The position numbers and the translations under genes are program-made. Shown here in pieces: positions 46,500-57,209 of a stretch of DNA of 64,000 nt. The stretch comes from Microvelia longipes. Taxonomy: Eukaryota; Arthropoda; Insecta; Hemiptera; Veliidae. The stretch covers positions 43,998,405 to 44,062,404 of the forward strand of contig JACMZG010001908.1 in NCBI GenBank assembly GCA_018340805.1. The letters are read 5' to 3'. Numbering within the stretch: the first letter of the stretch is position 1; each line of letters begins with the position of its first letter. Below the pieces are notes generated by a model, which was given only the letters and a program-made list of their open reading frames with translations, was not told where the DNA came from and made no database searches.

Positions 46500-46690
46500 T
46501 AACAAGGAAGATTATATTATATAAACTTTTAGTAAACTACTAGCGCCCACCTAGTGCATATTTGAGGAACTTCACTAGCGACGGTTTTGTACTTCTTTAC
46601 AGTCGCCGACTGTAAAAAACTACAAAACAGTCGCAGACGGTAAAAAACGTATTTCCCCTACTTTTTACGGACGGAAAGTGCCTACTTTAC
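46500..46690 (-). mobile_element. Repeat family E, copy E2
   Basis: Opposite orientation to E1. It shares AACTTTTAGTAAACTACTAG, GCGCCCACCTAGTG, GCGACGG and AAAAAACGTATTTCCCCT-type text. Confidence 0.65.
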
Positions 46691-46794
46691 AGCCCGAAAA
46701 AATACAAGTATAATAATTTTCCCTGTATCAACATTTCTGAAGGAAACAATTAATAATTTATGAAATATTAAGACTCATTTTATTAATTTTATTT

Positions 46795-47582
46795 ACTTTT
46801 CCTCATTTATACCTAAGGTATATAGAAAAAGTTATTAGTTTGCAAAAAATCCAAAACTGGGATGCCTGTCAGGTGTTTTTAAGGCCTTTTAAGTAGTTTT
46901 CGCAAAGTTGTCAGTCTGTATGAGTGTTTGTTTGTTATCGTTGAATCTCCTAGTGTATTTCCTAGGTTTGAAACTTTGCACACAAATCAGTCTATATGTG
47001 TAGCAGTGCTATCCGGAAGATTATTTTTTATGACGTCATTAACTCGCAAATAACCCTATAACCCGCAAAAATGTAGCTATCAGATTGAAATTTGGTACGC
47101 AAGAATCGTGCAACGCAATTATCTGTTAGTCTGACATTTGCCATGTATAAGACTAACACATGTGACAAGTTTTATTTTATTATAAGGTTTAGTTTGAGTT
47201 TTATCAAATTGTGTACGAGATTTACTTTTTATAAAAAAAAAGGAAAGAGTTGAAATTCGGTACAAGCGTATACCTTTACGTAATAAATAGGTACACCGGT
47301 ACACCAAGTTTCGTTGGAATACGACAAACACCATGATTTTTATTGAATTATAAAAGTTAAGTATCGTCGAGCGTGGTCAGTGCCTGTATGGAGACCACTG
47401 GGAATAACACGGATGTATTTACTATCTAAAAACGAGCAAAGAGTATCCCCAGAAGTTTTGCAGTATAAATTTGCTAATTTTTATATTTTGAGTAGGAGCG
47501 AAGCGAGTGTGAATTAGGGAGGATGAGCGAGGCGAATCCGATGTGATGAGGAAAAGTTCTGAGGTACCCCGTACCTGATTTA
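46795..47582 (+). mobile_element. Family A copy A13, best full-length copy
   Basis: Uninterrupted, about 790 bp. The 5' end ACTTTTCCTCAT (46795-46806) is the exact inverted complement of ATGAGGAAAAGT near the 3' end (47546-47557). Parts in order: a TATACC/GGTATA hairpin at the 5' end; a TG-rich stretch; a core with TGACGTCA (47031-47038); an AT-rich middle; the 5S-like promoter (47345-47408); GAGCGAAGCGAG and GAGCGAGGCGAATCCG blocks; then GGTACCCCGTACC hairpin and T-rich end. No coding capacity. Confidence 0.92.
47345..47408 (+). promoter_or_regulatory. 5S-rRNA-derived internal promoter in A13
   Basis: Order and spacing follow the internal control region of 5S rRNA: AAAAGTTAAGTATCGTCGAG (A box), GCGTGGTCAGTGCCTG (intermediate element), then TATGGAGACCACTGGGAATA (C box). 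The same segment is found in A3, A4, A6, A7, A8, A9, A11, A12, A17 and A18. In true 5S genes TFIIIA and TFIIIC read this region. Whether the decayed version here recruits Pol III is untested. Confidence 0.75.
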
Positions 47583-47769
47583 TTAGTTCTAATCTTATAT
47601 AAACCATATCAATGATTATTTACAGTATAAAATGCATAAAAGAAATTTTTATTAAAGTATGAACAAAATTTTTATCTCAGATAAGATTTCGAAAGATAAA
47701 AAATGATAAATATAAGAAGGAATATAAGGAGCGTTGAGAGGAAATTAAGTCTGTAATACCGGTGCCGAC
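47583..47769. other. Anonymous DNA
   Basis: No recognisable feature. Confidence 0.4.
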
Positions 47770-47829
47770 AAAGAGAGGCGGTACCCAGAACTAACCGCCA
47801 AAGAGAGGCGGTATCTAGAACTAACCGCC
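47770..47829 (+). repeat. 30-bp tandem duplication
   Basis: Two units of AAGAGAGGCGGTAYCYAGAA plus CTAACCGCCA. Each unit can form a GGCGGT/ACCGCC hairpin. Confidence 0.85.
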
Positions 47830-47935
47830 ATAGGCTTCTGATTCAATGCTTTTGCACATCTCTTAACTTACAGTGAATACTGCTTTTTGGTTCGAAGTAA
47901 TGTAGTGTAATCAATATTTGTTGCCACATTATTAG

Positions 47936-48122
47936 TGTTTTTACACTTGTGTGCTTTCACTAGTGTGTTTTTACACTTGTGTGTTTTTACACTTGTGTGT
48001 TTTTACACTTGTGTGCTTTCACTTGTGTTTTTACACTTGTGTGCTTTTACTTGTGTGTTTTTACACTTGTGTGCTTTCACTAGTGTGTTTTTACACTTGT
48101 GTGCTTTCACTTGTGTTTTTAC
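47936..48122 (+). repeat. Minisatellite of 14/28-bp units
   Basis: Alternating TGTTTTTACACTTG and TGCTTTCACTTG type units. Open frames here are repeat artefacts with a cysteine- and leucine-rich look. Confidence 0.93.
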
Positions 48123-49904
48123 AACCGTCATATTATTGCGTTGGTTGATTTAAACTCATTTATACTGTGACTAGTGAATTTAGTGCTATCGATATTATTA
48201 AAATACTTAAAATAATATGCTTAAGTTTTCCGAAAAGCTTAACGTGAAGTTATACAATTTTAACTTTATTTAAAATCAAAAGGTACAGACCCAGACCAGT
48301 CAGTGTTTTGAATTTATTTCACCAATTAGTGTTATAAATAATTTTATAATTTTCTTATCTTGTTACTACATATTGTTAAAGTATAATTATATAAATACAT
48401 TATTTATAGTCAACTGATTTTAATTAATTATACTAAACCCGAATAAAAGAAAGAAGCACGAAAGGGCATTGTTGGTTTACAGTACAAAGGTCCAGAGGGG
48501 CTGGCTAATTTTTTTTGAGGGGGGGGGAGGGGGTCCAAATCTGAAGTTCCGCAACTGTAAGGTTCCTGGACTATAAGATTAAATTCAGTTATGAAACGTT
48601 GATATCCCGCTTAAATTCATCCATCAATCTCAAGTATCTCAAATAAAAGGGATGAGCCATTAGGGACTTTTTCTGTCCCCCATGACGCAGTATGAGATTG
48701 AGAAATAGGAGCAAATTACCTTCCCATTTTGATAACAAAAAAAGGAGTTTGCTCATCTACTTTCTCTGTGCTCGGTTCGGCGTTTGTCGCAATTTTAGTT
48801 ACCTTTGGTGTTTTATAAGTCAATTAAAAAAAATTAAAAAAAGTATTACTTTTTACTAATTGTTTATAACCTTCTTAATAAGTACAACAACAGAAAACCT
48901 TCTAGAGGTTTATTTGTCACCAAATGTATGACCTGCGCAGTTAATGAAATGATTGTAAGCATACGCAGTTTGCAACAAGCATGTGCAGTTTTTTAGCACG
49001 TGTTTTGTGCTGTATTTTTTTCTTTTTTTTTCTTTTTGATGTCTCACTTGATGTTAACTTTGTTATATGAGAAATCTTAAATCAAATCGACTTAACGCAT
49101 CATCCCTTTCATTAAAGACACTTGATCGATCTATTTAAATTTATTGTCCAAATTTAATAGAGCGGACTAAGCGAGGAAATGCATTCTACTTGAGAATTTT
49201 AATCAATTAACTTAAAGATTTATCATTAATTTAATAAACTTAAATTATATAATCCAAAATAGGTAAATAAAAAATAAGCACTACATTTAAAATTAAATAG
49301 ATAAACTTATGCCTCGGAGGGCACTATATCAATCAAAATTCTATCAAAATCGTGTTGCTTTGAACGTTGAACACTTCCGCGTTTAACAAACATGTCAGGA
49401 TTTTCTGGCAATCTTGAGATCTCTAAAAATTTGGAAGAAGAAAATATTTTAAAAAAATAAGATTAGCAGATAAGGGATTAGTGTTGAACCCGCGTAAGAA
49501 GCTTCAACAAAATAGATAAATTCCATATAATTTGTCAGAATTTTTTTAAGAGAATAATAATTTTATTTTATTAATCTTATTTTGTCTAAAATTAATACTC
49601 ATATTAAAGCGCTACATATTTTTTTTATCATTATCTAACATATTTCTATATTTATGTATGTTAAAAGATTTTGAAGAAGTAGATCTGTGAAGTTCTATGA
49701 AAATAGATAAGGTGTTGGGACAGCCTAAAGCCAGATTTTTAGTTTAAAGAATAAATGAATGAAGACGCGTTCATTGCCCCGAATGACCTAGGGTATAAAC
49801 TAAAATAAAATGACTGATTTAAGAACTTAAGTAGTGTATTAGTTACATTAAAATTATATTCACCTGAAATATGTCACTAAAATAATTTGCAAACACAATG
49901 CTTA
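48123..49904. other. Anonymous DNA
   Basis: A poly-G run lies at 48518-48536 after a T run. No recognisable gene, RNA or repeat family otherwise. Confidence 0.45.
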
Positions 49905-50165
49905 TGACTTTTACTTTTCTTCATTTAAATCGTAGGTATACGGGAAAAGTATTGTGTTTGCGAAAAAAAATCCGAAACCGGTATGTTACCTTAATTATCC
50001 AGTTTTAGGTTTCAAAACCTAAGTGGTTTTTACAAAGTTGTCTGTCTGTATGTGTAAGTGTGTCTGTTATCGTATTTGCCAGTTTATTTCTCCTAGAAAG
50101 TTAAAACTTGGTAAATAAAATTAATCTTTAGGTCTTTTAGTGCAATCCGTAAAAATAATTTAATT
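49905..50165 (+). mobile_element. Family A copy A14, 5' fragment
   Basis: Good 5' end (TTTTACTTTTCTTCATTTAAA, AAAAGTATTGTGTTTGCG, TCCGAAACCGG) running into the core and then lost at about 50165. No 5S module. Confidence 0.85.
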
Positions 50166-50244
50166 ATGGAATAATTTAATTAAACATATGTAACAGAAAT
50201 AATAAGGGGGAAATAATAATTTTTTTTTTCATTTTACTATGTTA

Positions 50245-50282
50245 GGCACAGTTGATGGCGACAGCCGAAAGCCGGCTCTGCT
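50245..50282 (+). ncRNA. Degenerate Penelope-type hammerhead ribozyme (N2)
   Basis: Helix I is GGCA (50245-50248) with UGCU (50279-50282). The core is CAGUUGA (50249-50255), which departs from CUGANGA at two bases. Helix II is GGC-GACA-GCC (50257-50266), followed by GAAA (50267-50270), the palindromic helix III AGCCGGCU (50270-50277) and CUC, with cleavage expected after 50278. It is homologous to N1 at 164-202, in the opposite orientation. About 60 bp around it are shared. Confidence 0.5.
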
Positions 50283-50290
50283 ATTTAAAT

Positions 50291-51750
50291 ATAGATATTC
50301 TTGTGGAAAAGACGGAATTTGTAGTTTGATGTAATAAGGGCTTTCGCTGACCTCCCTAGATTCTAGATATGGTAAATAATTGTATTTTACATTTATTTAA
50401 GAGACATCCTAATAATAAAACTTATATTCAATAATATAATCGAATTTTTATAATAAAAATCACACTTATGAGGGTTTTTTTTTTTTTTTACACCTGGCCA
50501 ACTTTCTTATTCGGCGTATAGTACGATTTAACATAGATAAATCGTACAATTCAGGTAAATTTGATTGAACAAATTTTCGGGGAAATTTAACCAAATTCTT
50601 CCTCTCCTTTGATATAGGCCCTAAAGGGTATATTTTTTTCCTTGATACTTATACCCTAGTATAGAAACATATTTATGCTTATACTAACACTTTAGCACCC
50701 ATTAGCTGTATACCGTAGCTCTTTTTACTTCCTATAACTTATAGCATTGTATCGGCGGGATCGCATTGTATCTGAAAACAACCACCGCTTTGCTTTAACT
50801 GGTATGCTGACAGCATAGGAGTTGAAGCAAAGCGATGTAACGATACGAAGTCATAGAATTACTAATGACCAATTGAACACTGGCACAAATGGAAAGGCCA
50901 TCAAAACCAGGTGAGGATTCAAACATTATTTCTCACTTGTCCAGTTACAATTATAAATCAAGCAGGCCTTGGAGTTAAAGCCCGCGACTTATAACGGATG
51001 TATTTTCGTGGTGTATTAAGTTTTCTATAACAGAAATTATTTTATATCTGAGGAGTTAACTGAAGATAACCTTTAGTCAGGTTTCCACCTACTAACGCGA
51101 TGAACATGCAACATGCAAGAATGATGCAATATTTGATTGTGGGAACATGCAGGGATGGTAACCCGTCTACAGAGCTCGACGTCTTAAACCGCTTTGCACC
51201 TTTCTACTCTTAACTCTAACATGCACTAAATTCAAAACCTCCGACTCCAACCCGCTAGATAATTTATTGATTCTTTTCAAGTTATTTTTATATGATGAAG
51301 ACGTAGCTCTAGTCATTAATAATGGAAAACCATAAAAATCGCAACGGCTGAACTAAAATGGATAGGACAGTAAAAATAAGATAATATATGAGATACGAGC
51401 AAGTTAAGTTTATGCTTAGCTAGGCGAGAGACTTAACTACAGCGGAAGAGAAGTGATATATTACACTGTAATTGATGATACTAACACTCAAGAATACATC
51501 GGTAACTAATACATTATCAACAGGTGTCTAGCTTCATTTACATGCAGTGCAGATATTAACCTGTGACTTAACAGATTAATGAATTTTAATAAATAAATCA
51601 ATATTTTATTATTTCCGCAATAACAAGTACTGCTTCTAGGCTCTATACATTGTTAATATATAAGCTAGAAGTTTTGTAATTGTTTTATGTAAACAAATAT
51701 ATGTCAAGCAATAAATGTAAATCTTCGTCAACTTGATTTTTGATTAATAA
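50291..51750. other. Anonymous DNA with a strong palindrome
   Basis: At 50786-50834 arms of 24 nt (CGCTTTGCTTTAACT and complement, TATGCTG/CAGCATA) match at 21 positions. A weaker inverted TACGATTTA/TAAATCGTA pair lies near 50521. No gene. Confidence 0.5.
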
Positions 51751-52652
51751 TATTAGCGATTCAAAGTCCGTAGTAGCGCCACTGTCTCTAATATGAACTT
51801 TGTAACGAAAGCGTGATCAGTAAAATATATAAATGGGTTTGGTCAAAATATATAAATTTTTGATGATTTACCTATAAATTTTTTTTGAATAAATTTATAT
51901 TTATTTGAATTTATATTTTATTGATTTTATTTGAATTAATTTATTTGAATTAATTTTAGGGTGTTAAAACTCGTGTTGTCACAAGTTGTTAAATAAACTG
52001 ATAGAAGGTAAAAATCACAATTTAGTGTTTTATTTGATTTATTGTTAATGAATTTTACTTTTATATATTTTTTTGCACAAACTCACAAAACAACTCTTTT
52101 ATTGCATTAAATTTTTTAAATTAGATGTAATTAATGTTTTCCAAACTTTGTGTTTTATTTCATTTGTGTTATGAAGAGTTACTTTTTATTTATTATTATA
52201 TATAATAATAAATTTATTTCCATCTTAATGAACTATTTACAAATTTTAAAATAATAAAAAATACAATACAATAATCTTCTTAAATTTAATGAAAAAAAAT
52301 TAATATTAAACAAATATTTTGATCGAAGATTAATATAAAACCATGTTTTCTATTTATATCGGTAAATACCAGCTTAAAAACAAACATTTTTAAGCCTGTA
52401 GTGATAAGAGCCTGATTCTATAATTAAAACCCTGGAATAATCAAAGTTTTTATCTATGAAAGATTAGCAGTTTTTATAGCACCGATGATCACTCTATTAA
52501 TTTATAACTAGTTTATCACAAATTAAGTAACAATAAAGAAATAACTTCAATCGGCTCCCATGCTAGTCCTATGATAAAAAAAATTGAACTCTCTATCGTT
52601 TTCCCGCCATTGGTATTGCCAATCTAACAACTATCTCTTTAAATCGCGAATA
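51751..52652 (-). mobile_element. TA-flanked MITE, family K copy K2 (long form)
   Basis: About 900 bp. The ends match K1 in reverse: TTAGCGATTCAAAGTCCGTA at the left, AAATCGCGAATA at the right, with the inner CCCGCCATTGGTATTGCCAA block. The long AT-rich interior is absent from K1, which is therefore an internal deletion derivative or a related subfamily. No transposase could be read. Confidence 0.8.
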
Positions 52653-52777
52653 GTTCACTTGTATAAGATAGTTGTTTTATATGATTGTACCTTAACATTC
52701 AGCTAGCGTATAATACGTCAGACGTAAACTATAAAAAAGATCAGAGGTTTCAAAGCATTTTTGTTAGAGTACTCCTT

Positions 52778-52850
52778 AAGGTAGGGAGGATGAGCGTAGC
52801 GAATCCGAAGCGATGAGGAAAAGTCGCGAGGTACCCCGTAGCCATTTTTT
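52778..52850 (+). mobile_element. Family A 3' fragment (A15)
   Basis: GAGGATGAGCGTAGCGAATC, GATGAGGAAAAGT and GAGGTACCCCGTA are preserved. The rest is missing. Confidence 0.82.
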
Positions 52851-53200
52851 TCATCTTAAATGGAGGCGTTTTTTCTCGTTGCGCTAATACACATTGAAGT
52901 TTGAAATAATTGAATGATTTTCACCTTTAATCTATATCATAGAAATCTGGTCTGAAATAGACGTTTTTTGTTACGTTGCTTCCTTCTACTGACTTACATT
53001 GCTCGCCTGTAAATGTTAATTACGGTGGTAAAAAAAATATAAATCTCACGACTTGGTAAAATTATTTAAAAATAAAATAAAATGTCCGTCTTAGGGCACC
53101 CTACGAGAACCACCTCAGGAGGGTTGCATCTACTATACTCAAAGAATTAATTAAAGTTGGTGAAATCTTTTACATATAAATAATATTCAAACAATCTTGG
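52851..53200. other. Anonymous DNA
   Basis: No recognisable feature. Confidence 0.4.
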
Positions 53201-53276
53201 AGCATAGCCCGGTCTACGAACCCCGGACCTCCGGAGCCGAAATCGAATGCCTATACGACCACGGCCACAGAGGCAG
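53201..53276 (-). mobile_element. tRNA-like SINE head, family S relative (S4)
   Basis: Minus-strand A-box-like TGGCCGTGGTCG and B-box-like GGTTCGTAGACC (+ 53211-53222) lie at tRNA-like spacing. The GAGGTCCGGGG stretch before the B box resembles other S copies. The outer stems do not pair well enough for a tRNA gene. Confidence 0.5.
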
Positions 53277-54012
53277 ATTGTAAAATTATTTACAATAGCA
53301 AAATTGAAGATTTTTACAATTCTTAATGTAAACAATTGTCACTATTTTTGCTCAAGTTTTCTAGTACTTTTAAAGTAGAGAATGAAATGAGACAGGTTGG
53401 ATTTGAAAGAAATTACTTTCATTCGATATTAGTTCCACTATTATCCGATACAAAAGAAGACCGAACGCGTGTGGTCTTCAGATGGACCAGACTTACGAGT
53501 CCATGGGAAACTTAGATCAAGGGAACACTATAAATTACATCATGTTTTATGGTAAATTAATGAGCAAATCACGATAAATATGATAGTTAATAAAAGAGCA
53601 TGAATGTAATAGAAGATGTAAACCGCTAGCTCCAACTTTGGTAAGTTGCTCACTTCTTCAAAACAAGTTGTAACTTACTCTCTTCCAACACAAGAGAGTA
53701 TGATAATACACTCCCAGAACGCTATAACATGCGTTCACTAAGAACGCACCGTGTGCCATTAAAAATGTAAAACATGTAATCTTACACATGGTGCGTTACT
53801 GAATAAAATTACATCAGTTAAGTAATAAAATATCTTATGTAAAATTGTATTTTATTAGGTATTTCATAAATATGTTCAATACTTAATAATATATCGTATT
53901 TTAAGTAATAATATATAGAAAATATTACTCTAATCAATAATCATGTTTACCAGACGAAAAATACCGAAATTAACTCAATAACCTGCAACACAATAACCTC
54001 AACTCATTCATA
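53277..54012. other. Anonymous DNA
   Basis: A near 53700-53790 inverted motif (AACGCACCGTGTG / CACATGGTGCGTT) is present. No gene. Confidence 0.4.
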
Positions 54013-54423
54013 CTTAGAATAATACTATATATAGAAGGAGCACTACTGATAACACGACAGGCGGTTCATTGGTGGACTTAAGTAATGCTGCCACCCTAAC
54101 AATATACAATTTTCTAAAAAAAAGTTGTCAATACTTCCGGTGTTATGTTATTAATTAATGATTGATAATTCATAAAATACTAATATAAATATCGGTGCAT
54201 TACAATATTTTAAGCATTTTATATTGTAGTTTAACGTTCTTTATTAAAATTAAATTAAAAGTAGTCCTCGTCAACTAAATGTAGATTCTAGTATTCCGCT
54301 ACCCTTTTGCCATCTAAGACCGGTTTTATTAAATACTCAGCAGGTGTTATAAGTTATTATATTTGTTCTTTACGATCTTTCTTAATTTAATAGATATTAT
54401 TGACACATATTTAAAATAATGTT

Positions 54424-54856
54424 TATCTCCAGACGGTGTATAATGTAAAGTTTATTGACTAGTTTTTAGGGAGTAAAGAAGCACTTTTCACTCCAAGGGG
54501 AAAAAGTTACTTTTCACTCCCTTGGGAGTAAAAAGTACCTTTTTCTCCCTTGGGAATAAAAAGTGTTTCCTATTATTGGATTATTAGAGCTAATTATATC
54601 AATTTTTAGGGGGACCGATCAATTTTGGAATTTTACCGGGGGAGGCACCCCCAAAAATTATAAGGGGTAGCAGACAAACAAAAACTTTTTTATTGGCTCA
54701 AAATCCGTTTCAGGTCAAAAGAAGTTGTTTGGAGCAATTTTTTTTGGAGGGGGGAGGGGGGAAGCATCATCCCCATAATTTATAAGGGGGTACGACCCAA
54801 AAAATTAGAATAAAATACAACATAACGTGTTAGAATAAAATCATCGTCTGGAGATA
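54424..54856 (+). mobile_element. Unclassified TIR element J
   Basis: 433 bp between TATCTCCAGACG and CGTCTGGAGATA. The interior has two diverged copies of a G-rich block (GGGGGAGGCACCCCC and GGAGGGGGGAGGGGGG). Ahead of it, palindromic TTTTACTCC/GGAGTAAAA phrases recur. No protein. It is inserted in C2. Confidence 0.6.
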
Positions 54857-54904
54857 AAATCTTCTATGCACCTTTGGAGTAAAATGTTATTTTCCCCTTG
54901 CAAT

Positions 54905-55040
54905 TACCTTCCTCGGCTTCGTCTCGGGAGTTAATATTCATAACTTCCTCGGCTTTGCCTCGGGCGTTAAACACATAAATCCCTCGGCATCGCCTCGGGA
55001 GTTAAATACTTTGGTTCCCTCGGCTTACGCCTTAGGAACC
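54905..55040 (+). repeat. Short tandem array, about 36-bp unit, 4 copies
   Basis: CCTCGGCTTCGTCTCGGGAG and three diverged successors (CGGCTTTGCCTCGGGCG, CGGCATCGCCTCGGGAG, CGGCTTACGCC). Each unit is a CCTCGG/CTCGGG hairpin. Confidence 0.75.
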
Positions 55041-55081
55041 AACTAACTGCTCAGGGAAATAATACCATTCTTTACTCCCTT

Positions 55082-55401
55082 CATAGAGATGTATACTAGA
55101 GGGGGCATAGCCTATCTAAATACATTGAAAGACCTGAAACATCTTTATGGGGCTCTCAGGGGCTCTGTGTAACCTCATTGAAACTACCTCCAAGATCGAG
55201 TTAAGGTTATAATGTATCAATTGATTTCGGCTTTCCGCACATTGTTTGTGCTTTGATTTGTATTATAAACGTCTTACATATAAGTTACTATTATTTTGTT
55301 CTGTTTATTTGATTATTTTGATAATCGAATGTGGTCAGGTTACTTTTCCGACGTTTCAAAATTAAACTAATAGGGCTCCTCTATAGTAATATATCTCTAT
55401 G
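55082..55401 (+). mobile_element. hAT-like MITE, family D copy D3
   Basis: 320 bp with CATAGAGAT/ATCTCTATG ends and a perfect 8-bp target duplication ACTCCCTT (55074-55081 and 55402-55409). The interior is collinear with D2. It is nested within the C2 complex, so it is the youngest layer there. Confidence 0.93.
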
Positions 55402-55649
55402 ACTCCCTTAGTGTATAAATAACTATTTGTTGTTAGGGTGGTACCCCTACTTATGACCACTAGTCAACCGGCTTTCGTGTTATCAGTGTTATCAATTTTC
55501 CCGTACTGTTTTTAAATATTTTGTTGACAGTGTAGGCAAAATGACATTATGCAGCTTTAATACAATTCGGTAATGAGCTAATTTAAGTAGATAAAATGAC
55601 TTATTCATGTTATTCGATAAAAAATAAACTGATACTGCTAACCAACTCA

Positions 55650-55778
55650 GATGTTATACGCTCCTAAAACGGATAATTCGTATCCTTTCTTCTAAAATGT
55701 CCTATCGGGATTTTCAATGAAAACACATTACTTTTCCCATATATCTAAGAAAGTTATAAATGAGGAAAAGTAAAAACA
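55650..55778 (-). mobile_element. Family A 5' fragment (A16)
   Basis: Complement of the A start: TATAAATGAGGAAAAGTAAAA at the right end, with degraded body to about 55650. Confidence 0.65.
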
Positions 55779-56162
55779 ATTTGAAGGAAAAAGTGTAGTT
55801 TTATTTTTATTACCGGATAAATAAAATAAAATGAAAAGACATAAATACTAATAAAAACAAGTTACCTAAAGTTGTAGAAAAGTTGACTTCGGTATATGGT
55901 ACTTACCTGAAAAAGATAAAAATCAAAAATATTGATTAGAAAAGGAATCAAGCTTTCACATAAGGTTCTCTTACAATTAGAAGTAGAATCATAGAGATAT
56001 TATATTCTAGAAAGCCATACAAAAATTGTGCCATTAATTATTGTTGAATTGTTTTTGTTTCTATATAATATGTACTTTTTGAGAACAATAAAGAATTATT
56101 ATTATAGTTACAAGTCCACGAAAGATAGCCAACAAATTTTTATTAGATCACATAATCAAATA
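55779..56162. other. Anonymous DNA with MITE and LINE scraps
   Basis: A D-type terminus (CATAGAGATATTA, about 55990) and a LINE-like tail (AACAATAAAGAATTATTATT, about 56084) suggest two small transposon remnants. Confidence 0.4.
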
Positions 56163-56238
56163 TTTTTTGGTCGACCCATAACAGGTCAGTTGTTATTCTA
56201 ACAGTCACCCATCCCCTACTGACCACACTTAAATATAT

Positions 56239-56311
<73 letters not shown>

Positions 56312-56377
56312 GTGTGGTCAGTAGGGGGATGGGTGACTGTTGGAATAACAACTGACCTGTTATGGGTCGACCAAAAA
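56163..56377. repeat. Palindrome of 5S-derived arms around (TA)n
   Basis: Arms 56163-56233 and 56309-56377 are inverted and differ by one substitution and one indel over about 70 bp. Between them is about 75 bp of TA. The right arm reads GTGTGGTCAGTAGG, then GGATGGGTGACTGTTGGAAT, i.e. the intermediate element and C box of 5S rRNA as in family A, with the A box mostly deleted. The whole can extrude as a large cruciform. Confidence 0.85.
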
Positions 56378-56762
56378 ATTTTTTTGTTCTTTAAAGAATC
56401 AAAAATAAGGAAAATTAGTGAAGCATCAAAATTGGACAATTTTTCACCGAGCTATTGTAAAAAACCTTTTTTTAATTTTAGTTCACTTAAATCAAAATTA
56501 GTGGGCGCCATTTTGGATGATGTTGCATTTAAATAAAATTTATACTATATGGACATATTTTTAAACTAGAAACATTTCTTTAATGAAAGAATGTCAAATG
56601 TTTTAATTCTAACCTCTGTTTTAGGTGTAAAACAGTCGTTAAAATTTCAAAAACTAAAAGAAATATAGTTTTTCTAAGATAGCTTGAAAAGTAAGATAGA
56701 GAGCTATGGTTTTTATGGTTTGCACAGTTAGCCAACATAAGTAGCAACAAAATAAGTCCAAT
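56378..56762. other. Anonymous DNA
   Basis: The plus-strand frame 56312-56536 mostly translates the palindrome arm. No recognisable feature otherwise. Confidence 0.4.
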
Positions 56763-56916
56763 TGTTGAATATTTAAGTTGTAAAACTATAACTATAATAA
56801 AAATTGGATCCTCCTTTCACTTCTGATTTAATACTACTTCAAAAAATGACAATCTGACAAATTATAATTAAATTAAAAATAATAAATAAATAAATAAAAT
56901 TCAACCATCTCCTACA
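56763..56916 (-). repeat. Downstream LTR of the BEL/Pao-like element
   Basis: On the minus strand it starts TGTAGGAGATGG and ends ATATTCAACA. 154 bp, nearly identical to 58820-58974. Confidence 0.9.
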
Positions 56917-57011
56917 TCCTGCCGCCTCAAAAAGAGTATCGGCCTTCTTCGGCCGCTGTCTGCCGTTTCGTAGTATACAGGTTCTTTTCATTTTTCCTGG
57001 CTCCTACCTTT

Positions 57012-57209
57012 CTATTTCCTTTTCCTATATTTTCTTTTGTTTTGCCCTTTTTCAGCAGTAAGTAGGTCTTTAATTTCTGCTGTTTCCGTTTCGACTGCTG
57101 AAATCGAAGGTGCCTTTTCTTCAGCTATTATATCTTCTTTAGTTTGACAGTTATAACAGTTTAATTTGTTCAGTTTGTTCTCACGATTCTCTACCATCCT
57201 CTCCACCAA
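57012..57209 (-). CDS. Short open frame in the LTR element (unrecognised)
   Basis: 65 codons just before the downstream LTR. The predicted product is charged (NRENKLNKLNCYNCQTKEDI, basic C-terminus KRKYRKRK). It has one CxxC pair and no complete zinc knuckle. It may be a remnant of the polyprotein or a chance frame. Confidence 0.25.
   Translation of the reverse strand: MVERMVENRENKLNKLNCYNCQTKEDIIAEEKAPSISAVETETAEIKDLLTAEKGQNKRKYRKRK

Larger units (their letters stand above)
54013..55488 (+). mobile_element. hAT-like MITE, family C copy C2, expanded by insertions
   Basis: The left end is identical in layout to C1 (CTTAGAATAATACTATATAT). The body is collinear to about 54420 and is then interrupted by about 1 kb (element J, a short tandem array and MITE D3). 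The right inner arm follows (CAACCGGCTTTCGTGTTATC, 55466-55485). The outermost right terminus is not recognisable. Confidence 0.75.

Noticed and set aside
47345..47408. True 5S rRNA gene
   Set aside because: Only the internal promoter part is present. The 5' third and the 3' strand that closes helix I of 5S rRNA are missing, and the same fragment is repeated inside family A.
48518..48536. G-quadruplex-type regulatory site
   Set aside because: A single G run next to a T run, without the four spaced G tracts needed and without a gene nearby.
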